Below, piece after piece: positions 8,512 through 17,301 of a DNA stretch of 64,000 bases; the first letter of the stretch is position 1; the number at the start of each line of letters is the position of its first letter. Location of the stretch: the NCBI GenBank assembly GCA_052379645.1, contig JBQSYU010000018.1; one strand, 5' to 3'. Source of the DNA: Arthrobacter_H sp030452125 (lineage in GTDB: Bacteria; Actinomycetota; Actinomycetes; Actinomycetales; Micrococcaceae). A program made the position numbers and the translations under genes. The notes under the pieces are model-generated. The model was not told where the DNA came from. It saw only the letters and a list, made by a program, of their open reading frames with translations, and did no database searches.

Positions 8512-9441
8512 GTGATCGCCGCCCACACCAACCGCCGGACCCGCGGTCGCATGGTGATGCTGATTGCGGTGCTGTCCCTGGGGGCGGTTTCGGCGTGCGT
8601 GGGATCCCCGGAGGGCTTCCCGAGCAGCATGCCGGCGGCCACCGACGTCTCCTCCTCCGTGGCGGGACGCAGCAGTTCGGCGGCGTTGGAATCACTGAGC
8701 GGTCCGCATCTGTCCCCGATCTACTGGCTGGGTGAACGCGATTCGACCGTCTACCTCTATCGGGAGTACGTCGCCGCCGAGGATCAGGGTGATCCGGTCA
8801 CCACGGCGATCAAATACCTCACCGAACAGCAGCCCGACGATCCGGATTACTTCAACCTCTGGAGCAAACCCTCGCGGATCGGCACCTCGATCGACGCCGA
8901 CAACGTCATCACCGTCGACCTCTCGGCCGACGCCTTCCACCGCAAGCTCGACGACGGTCTGGCCCAGCGGGCCATCCAGCAACTGGTCTACACCACGACG
9001 GCCGCGGCCGCCGCGTCGGGGCTGATCGGACAGGAACCGGCCGCCAGCGTCAACATCCTGGTGGACGGGCATTCGGGCTTCAATGCCTTCGGGCATGTGG
9101 AACTGACCGGGCCGATCCAGCGCAATAGCCGATTCCGGGCCCCCATCTGGATCATCGACCCCCAGCAAGGGGCCGAGGTCCCGGCCGGAGCGCTGAAGAT
9201 CCAGGGCACCTCGGCCACCTTCGCCGGGGGGACCCACTGGGAACTGACGCGCAGCGAAGAAGACAAACAGGTGCGCGTCGACTCCGGGACCGTGAAGCTC
9301 GGTGAGGGTGATCTGGCCGATAACGCCTTCGCCCTGACCTCCGGCGTCGAACCCGGGGAATACACGCTCTCCGTCTGGGGCACCAAGGACGGTTCCAGCG
9401 ACCGGCAGGCCGAGGACTCCAAGACCATCACCGTGAAGTAG
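8512..9441 (+). CDS. GerMN and Gmad2 domain lipoprotein
   Basis: A basic N-terminus, a hydrophobic stretch and the lipobox VSAC (Cys at residue 29) predict a lipid-anchored extracytoplasmic protein. Roughly residues 75-195 match the GerMN (sporulation/germination) domain, here in a non-sporulating lineage. The C-terminal 100 residues resemble the immunoglobulin-like Gmad2 domain (AFALTSGVEPGEYTLSVWG). Such proteins are widespread in Actinobacteria, and an envelope or cell-division role is often supposed but unproven. The start is GTG at 8512; an ATG at 8551 would still leave a lipoprotein signal. It converges on rsmE with 15 bp between stops. Confidence 0.85.
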   Translation: MIAAHTNRRTRGRMVMLIAVLSLGAVSACVGSPEGFPSSMPAATDVSSSVAGRSSSAALESLSGPHLSPIYWLGERDSTVYLYREYVAAEDQGDPVTTAIKYLTEQQPDDPDYFNLWSKPSRIGTSIDADNVITVDLSADAFHRKLDDGLAQRAIQQLVYTTTAAAAASGLIGQEPAASVNILVDGHSGFNAFGHVELTGPIQRNSRFRAPIWIIDPQQGAEVPAGALKIQGTSATFAGGTHWELTRSEEDKQVRVDSGTVKLGEGDLADNAFALTSGVEPGEYTLSVWGTKDGSSDRQAEDSKTITVK

Positions 9442-9456
9442 GGCGGCCTCCCCGGC

Positions 9457-10260
9457 CTAGAGGTCCAGCAGCCCGGCCACCTGGCGGGCGACGACCAGCG
9501 CGGCCGGCCCGGCCGTCGAAGCGCGCAGGACATGGCGTCCCAGGACCGCGGTCTTCGCTCCGGCTTCCACGAGCCGGGAGACCTCGGAATCGGCGATGCC
9601 CCCCTCGGGGCCGACCAGCAACAGGATGCGCGGACGGGCGGCCGTAGGATCCGGGGTTCCGGACTCGTCCATGAAATCCCGGACGACGGCGGACAGCGGT
9701 TCGGTGGCCCCCTCATGCAGGATGACCGCCAGTTCGGGGCCCTTCCCGGCCCCGGTAAGACCCAACCTCGCGGCCAGCTGCGCCGTCGACACGACCGGGG
9801 CGACCTCGGGGCGACGACTCCGCCGGGATTGTTTGACCGCCGAGCGGACCGTCGCCTCCCATTTGGCCCTGCCCTTTTCGGCCTTTGCCGCCGGCCAACG
9901 GACCACCGAGCGGTCGGACTGCCACGGCTGGATGGCGTCCACGCCCAGCTCCACGGCCGCCTCGACGGCCTGCAGATCCCGGTCCCCCTTGGCGAGGGCC
10001 TGGACCAGGACCAGCTGGACCGGTGGCTGCTCCTCGTGCTCGATCCGGTCGATGACGGCGCTCAGGGACGCCTTCCCCGCCTGCCGGACGGTGCAGACGG
10101 CGCGGGTACCCGTCCCGTCGAGCAGATCGATCTGCTCTCCGGGACGGACCCTTTTGACCGTCACCGCGTGGTGGCCTTCGGGCCCGTCGAGGTCGACGGC
10201 GTCGCCGGGGGCCGCCGTGGCGGGCAGCCCCTCATCGAGCAGGAACGCCTGGTTGCTCAT
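9457..10260 (-). CDS. rsmE: 16S rRNA (uracil-1498-N3)-methyltransferase
   Basis: RsmE methylates U1498 of 16S rRNA using S-adenosylmethionine. The SPOUT-fold knot is visible in the C-terminal half: LLLVGPEGGI at about 213-222 and GRHVLRASTA at about 241-250. The N-terminal 70 residues are the PUA-like RNA-binding part. Its ATG shares one base with the dnaJ stop (TGATG), so translation is probably coupled. dnaJ-rsmE is a common actinobacterial pair downstream of hrcA. Confidence 0.95.
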   Translation of the reverse strand: MSNQAFLLDEGLPATAAPGDAVDLDGPEGHHAVTVKRVRPGEQIDLLDGTGTRAVCTVRQAGKASLSAVIDRIEHEEQPPVQLVLVQALAKGDRDLQAVEAAVELGVDAIQPWQSDRSVVRWPAAKAEKGRAKWEATVRSAVKQSRRSRRPEVAPVVSTAQLAARLGLTGAGKGPELAVILHEGATEPLSAVVRDFMDESGTPDPTAARPRILLLVGPEGGIADSEVSRLVEAGAKTAVLGRHVLRASTAGPAALVVARQVAGLLDL

Positions 10261-11381
10261 CAGGCGCGGTGGCCCAACTTATCGCGTAGCCGTGAAAAGA
10301 CCCCGCCCCGTTCGGCCAACCGGCCCTCGGCGAATTCCTCGTCACGCAGGGTGGCCAGACGTTCGAGCAGCTCACGCTGTTCGTCGTCGATCTTCGTGGG
10401 GGTCTCCACCTGCAGGTGGACGACCAGATCGCCGCGGCTGCCCCCGCGCAGCCGGGGGACGCCCAGCTGGGAGAGCTTGACCGTATCGGCCGACTGGGTG
10501 CCCGGCTCGATCAGGATGTCCTGCTCGCCGTCGAAGGTCTCCAACTTCATGTCGGTGCCCAGGGCCGCCGCCGTCATCGGGATGCGCAACGTGGCATGGA
10601 GATCGTTGCCTTCGCGTTCGAAGACCGCATGGCGTTTGACGTTGATCTCCACGTACAGGTCGCCCGACGGTCCGCCGCCGGGCCCCGCTTCGCCCTGGCT
10701 GTCCAGGTGGATGCGGGTGCCGGTGGCCACGCCCGCGGGGATCTTCAGCTGCTTGGACACCCGCTCACGCACTCGGCCCTGGCCCATGCATTCGTTACAG
10801 GGGCTGGGCAGCGTGGTGCCGAAGCCACGGCAGGCGCTGCAGGTTTCGATGGTCATCATGTTGCCCAGGAAGGAGCGGACCGGACGCTGCACCTGGCCCT
10901 GCCCCTGGCAGATGGTGCAGGTCTCCGGCGAGGTCCCCGGCTGGCAGCAGGTGCCTTGGCAGACGCCACAGGTGACCGCGGTTTCGATGTCGAGGGTGTA
11001 GACGGTCCCCTGGACCGCGTCCTTGAGATCGATGCTGGCGGTCACCAGCGCATCCCGTCCACGCTGGGTCCGCGAGGCGGGACCCTGGGCCGCTCCCCCG
11101 CCGAAGAACTGTTCGAAGATGTCCCCGAAGCCGCCGAAGCCGCCACCGCCACCTCCGCCGCCGGCGGTGCCGTTCTCATTGCCCGTCGCATCATAGATCT
11201 CACGCTTCTGCGGGTCCGACAGGACCTCGTAGGCGTGGGTGACGGATTTGAACCTATCCGAGACATCCTCGCCCGGGTTCACGTCCGGGTGGAGCTTGCG
11301 GGCGAGCTTCCGGTAGGACTTCTTGATTTCCTCGGCGGAGGCGTCGCGCGCGACGCCGAGGGTTTCGTAGTGGCTGCTCAC
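10260..11381 (-). CDS. dnaJ: chaperone DnaJ
   Basis: This is a full-length type I Hsp40, the co-chaperone that stimulates DnaK. It has the J domain with HPD at residues 31-33, a Gly/Phe-rich linker of about 30 residues, a cysteine-rich zinc domain, and the two C-terminal substrate-binding domains. Three of the four zinc repeats are canonical (CTICQGQG, CSACRGFG, CNECMGQG). The first reads CGVCQGTC, with Cys in place of the last Gly. The start is GTG at 11381; an AAGGA lies a little far upstream. It follows hrcA by 59 bp, so it is likely in the CIRCE-controlled hrcA operon. Confidence 0.96.
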   Translation of the reverse strand: MSSHYETLGVARDASAEEIKKSYRKLARKLHPDVNPGEDVSDRFKSVTHAYEVLSDPQKREIYDATGNENGTAGGGGGGGGFGGFGDIFEQFFGGGAAQGPASRTQRGRDALVTASIDLKDAVQGTVYTLDIETAVTCGVCQGTCCQPGTSPETCTICQGQGQVQRPVRSFLGNMMTIETCSACRGFGTTLPSPCNECMGQGRVRERVSKQLKIPAGVATGTRIHLDSQGEAGPGGGPSGDLYVEINVKRHAVFEREGNDLHATLRIPMTAAALGTDMKLETFDGEQDILIEPGTQSADTVKLSQLGVPRLRGGSRGDLVVHLQVETPTKIDDEQRELLERLATLRDEEFAEGRLAERGGVFSRLRDKLGHRA

Positions 11382-11440
11382 AGTGTGTGCTGTGTCCTTT
11401 CCGACAATCTGTACATGCTTATTCCCCGGGCCCTGGTCCG

Positions 11441-12454
11441 TCAGCCGGCCAGGATGCGGGAAAGATAACGGGCGACCGCTCGTACGGCCGCCATGCTGGT
11501 GGGGTAGTCCATGCGGGTGGGACCCAGGACCCCGACCTTGGCCGCGGCACCGGGGCCGTAGCCGGTGGCCACGACCGAGGTCTCGGCCAGGCCGCCGTAG
11601 GGGTTCTCCCGTCCGATCTGCACGGCGATGCCCCGGGCGTCCTGTTCCAACTCGGAGAACAACCGCAACAGGACCACTTGTTCCTCGAGGGCTTCGAGCA
11701 CCGGGGTGATCGTCAACGGGAAGTCCCCGGTGGAACGCGCCAGGTTGGCGGTCCCTGCCATGATGATCCTCTCGATCACCGAGTTGTCCCCCAACGAAGC
11801 CAGGGCCTGGGCCAGGATCCGTCCGGAATCGCGCAGGGATGGAACCATTTTCTCACAGGCGGCCAGGGCCAGATCACCGATGCTCTGCATCCGCTGGCCC
11901 GAGGTGGCTGCCAGGAACGTGGCCTTGAGGTCGGCCAATGATTCATCGCTGGTCTCCGGAGGGACCAGGACCACCCGTTGGTCGACCTTGCCGGTGTTGG
12001 TGATCAGGATCGTGAGGACCTGACCGGACCCCAGACCCACCAACTCTATGTGGCGGACCGTGGCATCGCTAAACTGCGGCACCTGGAGCACGGCGACCTG
12101 GTTGGTCAGCTGGGACAGGAGCCGGACCGTGCGTTCCAGGACTTCGTCCAGGTCGTTGGTCCCCTCCAGCATGCGGTGGATGGCCCGGCTTTCCGCGGTG
12201 GAGAGGGGGCGGACGGCGTCGATCTGGTCCACGAAGTAGCGGTAGCCCTGTTCGGTCGGGATCCGCCCCGAGGAGGTGTGCGGGGCGATGATCAGTCCCT
12301 CTTCCTCCAGGGCCGACATGTCGTTGCGGATGGTGGCCGCCGACACGCCCAACCGGTGCCGTTCAACCAGGGCCTTGGAGCCGACCGGTTCCCGGGAATG
12401 GACATAGTCCTCGACGATCGCCCGCAGGACCTCGAGGCGCCGTGGTACTGACAT
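11441..12454 (-). CDS. hrcA: heat-inducible transcriptional repressor HrcA
   Basis: HrcA binds CIRCE operators and represses chaperone genes until heat stress titrates GroE. The N-terminal winged helix is visible (SKALVERHRLGVSAATIRNDM), with a GAF-like dimerisation/effector domain behind it. The ATG at 12454 is preceded by a strong AGGAGGA Shine-Dalgarno at 12459-12465. A CIRCE element lies 52-78 bp upstream of the ATG, so the gene should be autoregulated together with dnaJ. Confidence 0.97.
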   Translation of the reverse strand: MSVPRRLEVLRAIVEDYVHSREPVGSKALVERHRLGVSAATIRNDMSALEEEGLIIAPHTSSGRIPTEQGYRYFVDQIDAVRPLSTAESRAIHRMLEGTNDLDEVLERTVRLLSQLTNQVAVLQVPQFSDATVRHIELVGLGSGQVLTILITNTGKVDQRVVLVPPETSDESLADLKATFLAATSGQRMQSIGDLALAACEKMVPSLRDSGRILAQALASLGDNSVIERIIMAGTANLARSTGDFPLTITPVLEALEEQVVLLRLFSELEQDARGIAVQIGRENPYGGLAETSVVATGYGPGAAAKVGVLGPTRMDYPTSMAAVRAVARYLSRILAG

Positions 12455-12505
12455 TCGATCCTCCTGTGGGTCTCGCGGTGGATGGACGGATTGCGGCCTC
12501 GTGGC

Positions 12506-12532
12506 TTAGCACTCGACACGCCTAAGTGCTAA
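12506..12532. promoter_or_regulatory. CIRCE operator (HrcA binding site)
   Basis: The inverted repeat TTAGCACTC-N9-AAGTGCTAA differs from the CIRCE consensus TTAGCACTC-N9-GAGTGCTAA at a single base. It lies between hrcA and the divergent DUF3097 gene. A plus-strand TAATAC hexamer (12536-12541) directly follows it, so HrcA bound here could affect transcription in both directions. Confidence 0.95.
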
Positions 12533-12624
12533 GTCTAATACGAATGACCGCTTGTTAGCATGGTGGCCGCGCGCATCGGCGCCGGCGGCCCGCTCCTCGC
12601 GACCGCCCGACCCAGTGAAAGGCC

Positions 12625-13491
12625 GTGTCAGCATTGGATATCCACCAGTGGGGAGCCCAGAATCTATCGGCACCGAAAGCCCGCCAGCTGCGCCGGGTGC
12701 CCGCCGCCCTGGGCCTGTTGCTCGAAGACGTGCAATCCGGCTGGGTCGGTGAAGTCGTGCGGATCGAACGTTCCGGGGGCCTGCGTCTGGTCGTCCTGGA
12801 GGATCGTCGGGGCAAGACCCGGTCCTTCCCCACGGGCTTCGGTTTCCTGATCGAAGGCGAGCCGGTCGAGGTCATCGAACCACAGGCCGTGGCGGCCGCC
12901 CCCGGGGCCGGAGGCGGCCGGAGCGCCTCCGGTTCGGTGAAGGTCTCCAACCTCAAGGCCCGTACCGCATTGGCCAGCCGGATCTGGGTCGAGGGCAAGC
13001 ACGACGCCGAACTGGTCGAAAAGGTCTGGGGCCACGACCTGCGGGTGGAAGGGATCGTCGTCGAACCCCTGCATGGTGTCGATGACCTGGCGGGGGCGAT
13101 CGCCGAGTTCTCCCCGGGGCCCGAGCGCAAGCTGGGGATCCTGGTGGACCACCTGGTCTCCGGGACCAAGGAGGAGAAGATCGCCGCCGAGGCCATGCGG
13201 GTTCCGGGGGCCCGGTCCAATGTCCTGATCGTCGGGCACCCCTATGTCGATGTCTGGCAGGCAATCCGCCCGCAGGTGCTGGGCATCACCGCATGGCCGG
13301 TCATCCCGCGGGGAACCGATTGGAAGACAGGTATCCTCAAGGGTCTGGGGTGGGCCCATGCCAGCCAAGCCGATGTGGCCCTGGGATGGCGGCGGCTATT
13401 GGGCCAGGTGAACAGTTTCACCGACCTGGAACCGAGCCTGCTCGGGCGGGTCGAAGAGGTCATTGACTTCCTGACCACCGGCCGAAACTGA
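12625..13491 (+). CDS. DUF3097 family protein, Toprim-like
   Basis: This is a 288-residue member of the actinobacterial DUF3097 family with no assigned function. Residues about 118-235 read like a Toprim fold. A strand ending in the acidic motif VEGKHDAELVEK is followed by a helix, then a strand with a Gly turn (EPLHGVDDL), then KLGILVDHLVSGTKEEK in the place of the Toprim DxD loop. It keeps the first Glu and only one Asp of DxD. The first 100 residues include an SH3-like stretch (VGEVVRIERSGG). The GTG at 12625 is taken as start; the Shine-Dalgarno is poor. It is divergent from hrcA across a CIRCE site. Family call firm, Toprim reading inferred. Confidence 0.85.
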   Translation: MSALDIHQWGAQNLSAPKARQLRRVPAALGLLLEDVQSGWVGEVVRIERSGGLRLVVLEDRRGKTRSFPTGFGFLIEGEPVEVIEPQAVAAAPGAGGGRSASGSVKVSNLKARTALASRIWVEGKHDAELVEKVWGHDLRVEGIVVEPLHGVDDLAGAIAEFSPGPERKLGILVDHLVSGTKEEKIAAEAMRVPGARSNVLIVGHPYVDVWQAIRPQVLGITAWPVIPRGTDWKTGILKGLGWAHASQADVALGWRRLLGQVNSFTDLEPSLLGRVEEVIDFLTTGRN

Positions 13492-13585
13492 CCTCTCGGC
13501 GCGCCGTACGTCCCGCGAAGGGGTACCGGAGGCCCCCGGGGGCGATAAACTAGGCAAAATCGTGTTGGACGGGAGGAACGACTTG

Positions 13586-14002
13586 GTGATGAACGGATCA
13601 GGCAAGAAGCCCGGCGAAGGCTCGGCCGACGCCGGACGCTTCGAGGGTTCGTCATCGGCTCCCCTGCCGCTGACACCTTCGGAAGATCGCCAGTGGGCGA
13701 CGATTGCGCACTTCGGGGGCATCCTGGGATGCATCCCGTCGGGGATCATCTACCTCGTCTATCGGGACCGCGGGGCCTTCACCGCCCAGGAATCCAAGGA
13801 GGCGCTGAACTTCACGCTTCCGTTGACGGTGCTGGCCCTGATCTCCAACCTGCTCATGTTCATCCCGGTGGTCGGTGGGGTCTTCGCCATCATCGCCGTC
13901 GCGCTGTGGACCTATATCACCGTCAGCGGCGTGGTCGCCGGGATCGAGGTCAACCGCGGTCGTCCCTACCGCTACCCCTTCAACCTCAGACTCATCGATT
14001 AG
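13586..14002 (+). CDS. DUF4870 small membrane protein
   Basis: After a short Ser/Gly-rich head comes the family signature DRQWATIAHFGGILG and a glycine-rich helix. QESKEALNFTLPL follows, then two further membrane helices (about residues 75-115). The C-terminus GIEVNRGRPYRYP is typical of DUF4870. No biochemical role is known. A TAAACT -10 box at 13546-13551 and a GGGAGG Shine-Dalgarno at 13571-13576 point to a start at TTG 13583, GTG 13586 or ATG 13589; I chose the GTG. It converges on hemW across a shared terminator. Confidence 0.85.
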   Translation: MMNGSGKKPGEGSADAGRFEGSSSAPLPLTPSEDRQWATIAHFGGILGCIPSGIIYLVYRDRGAFTAQESKEALNFTLPLTVLALISNLLMFIPVVGGVFAIIAVALWTYITVSGVVAGIEVNRGRPYRYPFNLRLID

Positions 14003-14026
14003 CACTCGCCCCGGTACGGAGTTCGG

Positions 14027-14057
14027 GCGGGCCCGGGAACCTGGTTCCCGGGCCCGC
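14027..14057. terminator. bidirectional terminator DUF4870 / hemW
   Basis: A perfect 14-bp GC-rich stem (14027-14040 with 14044-14057) closes a 3-nt loop between two convergent stops. The T-tract is weak (CTTCCGTT on the plus strand). Confidence 0.75.
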
Positions 14058-14077
14058 TTCCGTTCGGGGCAGGGCCC

Positions 14078-15307
14078 CTAGAAGTCCAGGAGCCGACGCA
14101 CGATGGCGTCGGCCAGCAGACGGCCATTCAAGGTGGGGATGATCCGGCCGCCCACGGCGGCCGAGCCCTCGATGAGTCCGTCGGAAATCAGCCCGGCCAC
14201 GGCGTGGCGTCCCGAGGCAGGCAGCTCCGCGACCGGAAGACCGTCGACGATCCGGGTCAGCAGCATCGTCCGCTCGAGCAGACGCGCCTGCTCATCGGGG
14301 CTTTCGCGTCCGGCCGCCGGGGAAGTCCCGGCGTCGATGCGCTGCTGGTAGGCCGCAGGATGCTTGACGTTCCACCAGCGCAGACCTCCGACATGAGAAT
14401 GCGCTCCGGGTCCGGCGCCCCACCAGTCGGCACCCTTCCAGTAGGCCATGTTGTGGCGGCACCGGGTTGCTTCGCTCCGGCTCCAGTTGCTGACCTCATA
14501 CCAGGAGAACCCGGCGGCGGTGAGCAGTTCCTCGGCCAGCAGATACTTATCGGCGTGGTCGTCGTCATCGATGTCGGCGACTTCGCCGCGACGAATCTGG
14601 GCGGCCAGCCGCGTCCCGTCCTCGATGATCAGGGCGTAGGCGGAAATATGATCGGGGTCATAGGTCAGGGCCGTCTCCAGCGAGGCCCGCCAATCCTCCA
14701 GTGACTCCCCCGGAACCCCATAGATCAGATCCACGCTGACGGCCAGTCCGGCTTCGCGGGCCCACGCGACCGCCTGGCCGACCCCTTCGGGGCGGTGGGT
14801 GCGGTCCAGGGTCTTCAAGACGTGGGGAACGGCCGATTGCATGCCGAAGGACACCCGGGTGAAGCCGGCCTCGGCCAGGGTGCTGAGCGATTCGAACGTC
14901 ACCGAGTCCGGGTTGGCTTCGGTGGTGATCTCCGCACCGTCCTGCAACCCCCATGTCCCACGGATCGTCTCCAGGACCGAGGCCAGATCCTCGGCCGGCA
15001 ACAGGGTCGGGGTTCCCCCGCCGAAGAAGACGGTGGAGACCTTCCGGTCGGGCAACCCGCTGGCTCGCAGGACCCCTCCGCCGAACTCCAGCTCGGCGGA
15101 GGCCGCGGCCGCATAGGTGTCCTGGCTGGATCCGGAGCCTAGTTCATGGGCCGTATAGGTGTTGAAGTCGCAGTATCCGCAGCGCACGGCACAGAACGGG
15201 ATATGCACATAGACACAGAAGTCGCGTTCGGTGGCGCCGTCGATGGTGCTGGCGGGCAGCAGGCCATCGGCCGGCGCCGGATCCCCGAGGGGCAAGGCAG
15301 AAGGCAT
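14078..15307 (-). CDS. hemW: HemW, radical SAM heme chaperone (coproporphyrinogen oxidase-like)
   Basis: The radical-SAM cluster motif is CAVRCGYCDF, with cysteines at about residues 39, 43 and 46 (CxxxCxxC). The GGGTPTLL motif and the C-terminal HemN-like domain follow. Length of 409 residues and the spacing after the cysteines suit HemW rather than true HemN. It is therefore better seen as a heme chaperone than a biosynthetic enzyme, although many annotations still say coproporphyrinogen III oxidase. It starts 5 bp after lepA, the usual lepA-hemW pair. Confidence 0.9.
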   Translation of the reverse strand: MPSALPLGDPAPADGLLPASTIDGATERDFCVYVHIPFCAVRCGYCDFNTYTAHELGSGSSQDTYAAAASAELEFGGGVLRASGLPDRKVSTVFFGGGTPTLLPAEDLASVLETIRGTWGLQDGAEITTEANPDSVTFESLSTLAEAGFTRVSFGMQSAVPHVLKTLDRTHRPEGVGQAVAWAREAGLAVSVDLIYGVPGESLEDWRASLETALTYDPDHISAYALIIEDGTRLAAQIRRGEVADIDDDDHADKYLLAEELLTAAGFSWYEVSNWSRSEATRCRHNMAYWKGADWWGAGPGAHSHVGGLRWWNVKHPAAYQQRIDAGTSPAAGRESPDEQARLLERTMLLTRIVDGLPVAELPASGRHAVAGLISDGLIEGSAAVGGRIIPTLNGRLLADAIVRRLLDF

Positions 15308-15312
15308 GAAGG

Positions 15313-17166
15313 CTACTTCTTGGCCTTGTCCGCGGAGCCCTCGGAGGACAAGGCGGCGATGAAGGCTTCCTGCGGCACCTCGACGCGGCCGACCATCTTC
15401 ATGCGCTTCTTGCCTTCCTTCTGCTTTTCCAGCAGCTTGCGCTTACGCGAGATATCGCCGCCGTAGCATTTGGCCAGGACGTCCTTGCGGATGGCCCGGA
15501 CGGATTCACGGGCGATGATCCGCGAGCCGATGGCCGCCTGGATGGGGACCTCGAACTGCTGGCGCGGAATGAGTTCGCGCAGCTTGCGGGTCATCATCAC
15601 CCCGTAGGGGTAGGCCTTGTCCTTATGGGTGATCGCGCTGAATGCGTCCACCGCCTCGCCTTGGAGCAGGATGTCGACCTTGACCAGATCGGCGACCTGT
15701 TCGCCTTCGGCCTTCCAGTCGAAGGAGGCATAACCCCGCGTCTTGGATTTGAGGAAATCGAAGAAATCGAACACGATCTCGGCCAGCGGCAACAAGTACC
15801 GCAATTCCACCCGGTCCTCGGAGAGATAGTCCATGCCCAGCATCTGACCGCGGCGGGATTGGCACAATTCCATGACCGAGCCGACGAATTCGTTCGGGGT
15901 CAGGATCGTGCCGGCCACCATCGGTTCGCGCACTTCCTGGATCTTGCCGGCAGGGAATTCGCTGGGGTTGGTCACGGTGACCACCGACTTGTCCTCGGTC
16001 ACCACGTCGTAGATGACGTTGGGGGCCGTGGAAATGAGGTCCAGGTTGAACTCGCTCTCCAGACGTTCCCGCGTGATCTCCAGGTGCAGCAGGCCCAGGA
16101 AGCCCACCCGGAACCCGAAGCCCAGGGCCACCGAGGTCTCCGGTTCGAAGGTCAGGGCCGCATCGTTGAGCAACAGCTTGTCCAGGGCATCGCGCAGCAC
16201 CGGGTAATCCGATCCGTCGATCGGGTACAGCCCGGAGAAGACCATGGGCTTGGGGTCCTCGTACCCGCCGAGGGACTCCGGCGCGGGGTTGGCGAAGGAG
16301 GTGATGGTATCGCCGACCTTGGACAGGCGGACGTCCTTCACCCCGGTGATCAGATAGCCGACCTCGCCTACGCCCAGACCCTTGCAGGGGGTCGGTTCGG
16401 GGGATGACACCCCGATCTCGAGCACCTCGTGGGCGGTGCGCGTGGACATCATCTGGACCTTCTCGCGCGGGCTCAGCTTCCCGTCGACGACGCGGACGTA
16501 GGTGACGACGCCACGGTAGGTGTCGTAGACGGAGTCGAAGATCATCGCCCGGGCCGGGGCATCGGCATCGCCGACCGGGGGCGGGAGTTCGCGGACGATC
16601 TTGTCCAGCAGTGCATCGACGCCTTCACCGGTCTTGCCCGATACCTTCAACACGTCTTCGGGATCGCCGCCGATGAGGCCGGCGATTTCGGCGGCATACT
16701 TCTCGGGTTGGGCGGCCGGCAGGTCGATCTTATTGAGCACCGGGATGATCGTCAGATCGTTTTCCATGGCCAGGTAGAGGTTGGCCAGGGTCTGGGCCTC
16801 TATCCCCTGGGCGGCATCGACCAGCAGGATCGCCCCCTCGCTGGCTGCCAGGGAGCGGGAGACCTCATAGGTGAAGTCGACGTGGCCCGGAGTGTCGATC
16901 ATGTTCAGTGCGTAGGAGACGCCATCGACTTCCCACGGCATGCGCACGGCCTGGGATTTGATGGTGATGCCGCGCTCGCGCTCGATATCCATCCGGTCCA
17001 GGTACTGTGCCTTCATCTCACGCTGGGAGACGATCCCCGTGGATTGCAGCATCCGGTCGGCCAGGGTGGATTTCCCGTGGTCGATATGGGCGATGATGCA
17101 GAAGTTCCTGAGGATCGCCGGATCGGTTGCGGCAGGCACCGGTGCGGTGCGGGCCATGGGTGACAC
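15313..17166 (-). CDS. lepA: elongation factor 4 (LepA)
   Basis: This ribosomal GTPase has G1 AHIDHGKST, DTPGHVDF and NKIDLP motifs, the EF-G-like domains and the LepA-specific C-terminal domain (KMVGRVEVPQEAF near the end). It acts on stalled or assembling ribosomes, classically described as promoting back-translocation. The GTG at 17166 has a GAGG about 8 nt upstream and gives MSPMART..., matching in length (617 residues) and opening the LepA I recall from Arthrobacter. The ATG at 17157 is the alternative. First gene of lepA-hemW, divergent from the PemK-like gene. Confidence 0.97.
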   Translation of the reverse strand: MSPMARTAPVPAATDPAILRNFCIIAHIDHGKSTLADRMLQSTGIVSQREMKAQYLDRMDIERERGITIKSQAVRMPWEVDGVSYALNMIDTPGHVDFTYEVSRSLAASEGAILLVDAAQGIEAQTLANLYLAMENDLTIIPVLNKIDLPAAQPEKYAAEIAGLIGGDPEDVLKVSGKTGEGVDALLDKIVRELPPPVGDADAPARAMIFDSVYDTYRGVVTYVRVVDGKLSPREKVQMMSTRTAHEVLEIGVSSPEPTPCKGLGVGEVGYLITGVKDVRLSKVGDTITSFANPAPESLGGYEDPKPMVFSGLYPIDGSDYPVLRDALDKLLLNDAALTFEPETSVALGFGFRVGFLGLLHLEITRERLESEFNLDLISTAPNVIYDVVTEDKSVVTVTNPSEFPAGKIQEVREPMVAGTILTPNEFVGSVMELCQSRRGQMLGMDYLSEDRVELRYLLPLAEIVFDFFDFLKSKTRGYASFDWKAEGEQVADLVKVDILLQGEAVDAFSAITHKDKAYPYGVMMTRKLRELIPRQQFEVPIQAAIGSRIIARESVRAIRKDVLAKCYGGDISRKRKLLEKQKEGKKRMKMVGRVEVPQEAFIAALSSEGSADKAKK

Positions 17167-17289
17167 GTAGGTGACCTCACTCTGGGGTTCTTGTTGGGAT
17201 GGATCGAGGGCGCAGTTGCACCACAGCACCTCATTGTTCCACGATTCGGGCCCGAGTCTGACCCCGCAGTGGGTGTGGCGCAGCGCTGT

Positions 17290-17301
17290 TACCGTGGGCG
17301 C
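17290..17301 (+). promoter_or_regulatory. leaderless promoter of the PemK/MazF-like gene
   Basis: A TACCGT hexamer (17290-17295) fits the TANNNT -10 consensus and ends exactly 6 nt before the ATG at 17302. No Shine-Dalgarno is present. This geometry predicts that the mRNA begins at the start codon. No clear -35 is seen. Confidence 0.45.

Noticed and set aside
8512..9441. A sporulation protein because of the GerMN domain
   Set aside because: GerMN domains occur in many non-sporulating Actinobacteria as lipoproteins, and nothing else here suggests sporulation.
14078..15307. Oxygen-independent coproporphyrinogen III oxidase HemN
   Set aside because: The lepA linkage, length and N-terminus suit HemW, which is a heme chaperone rather than HemN.
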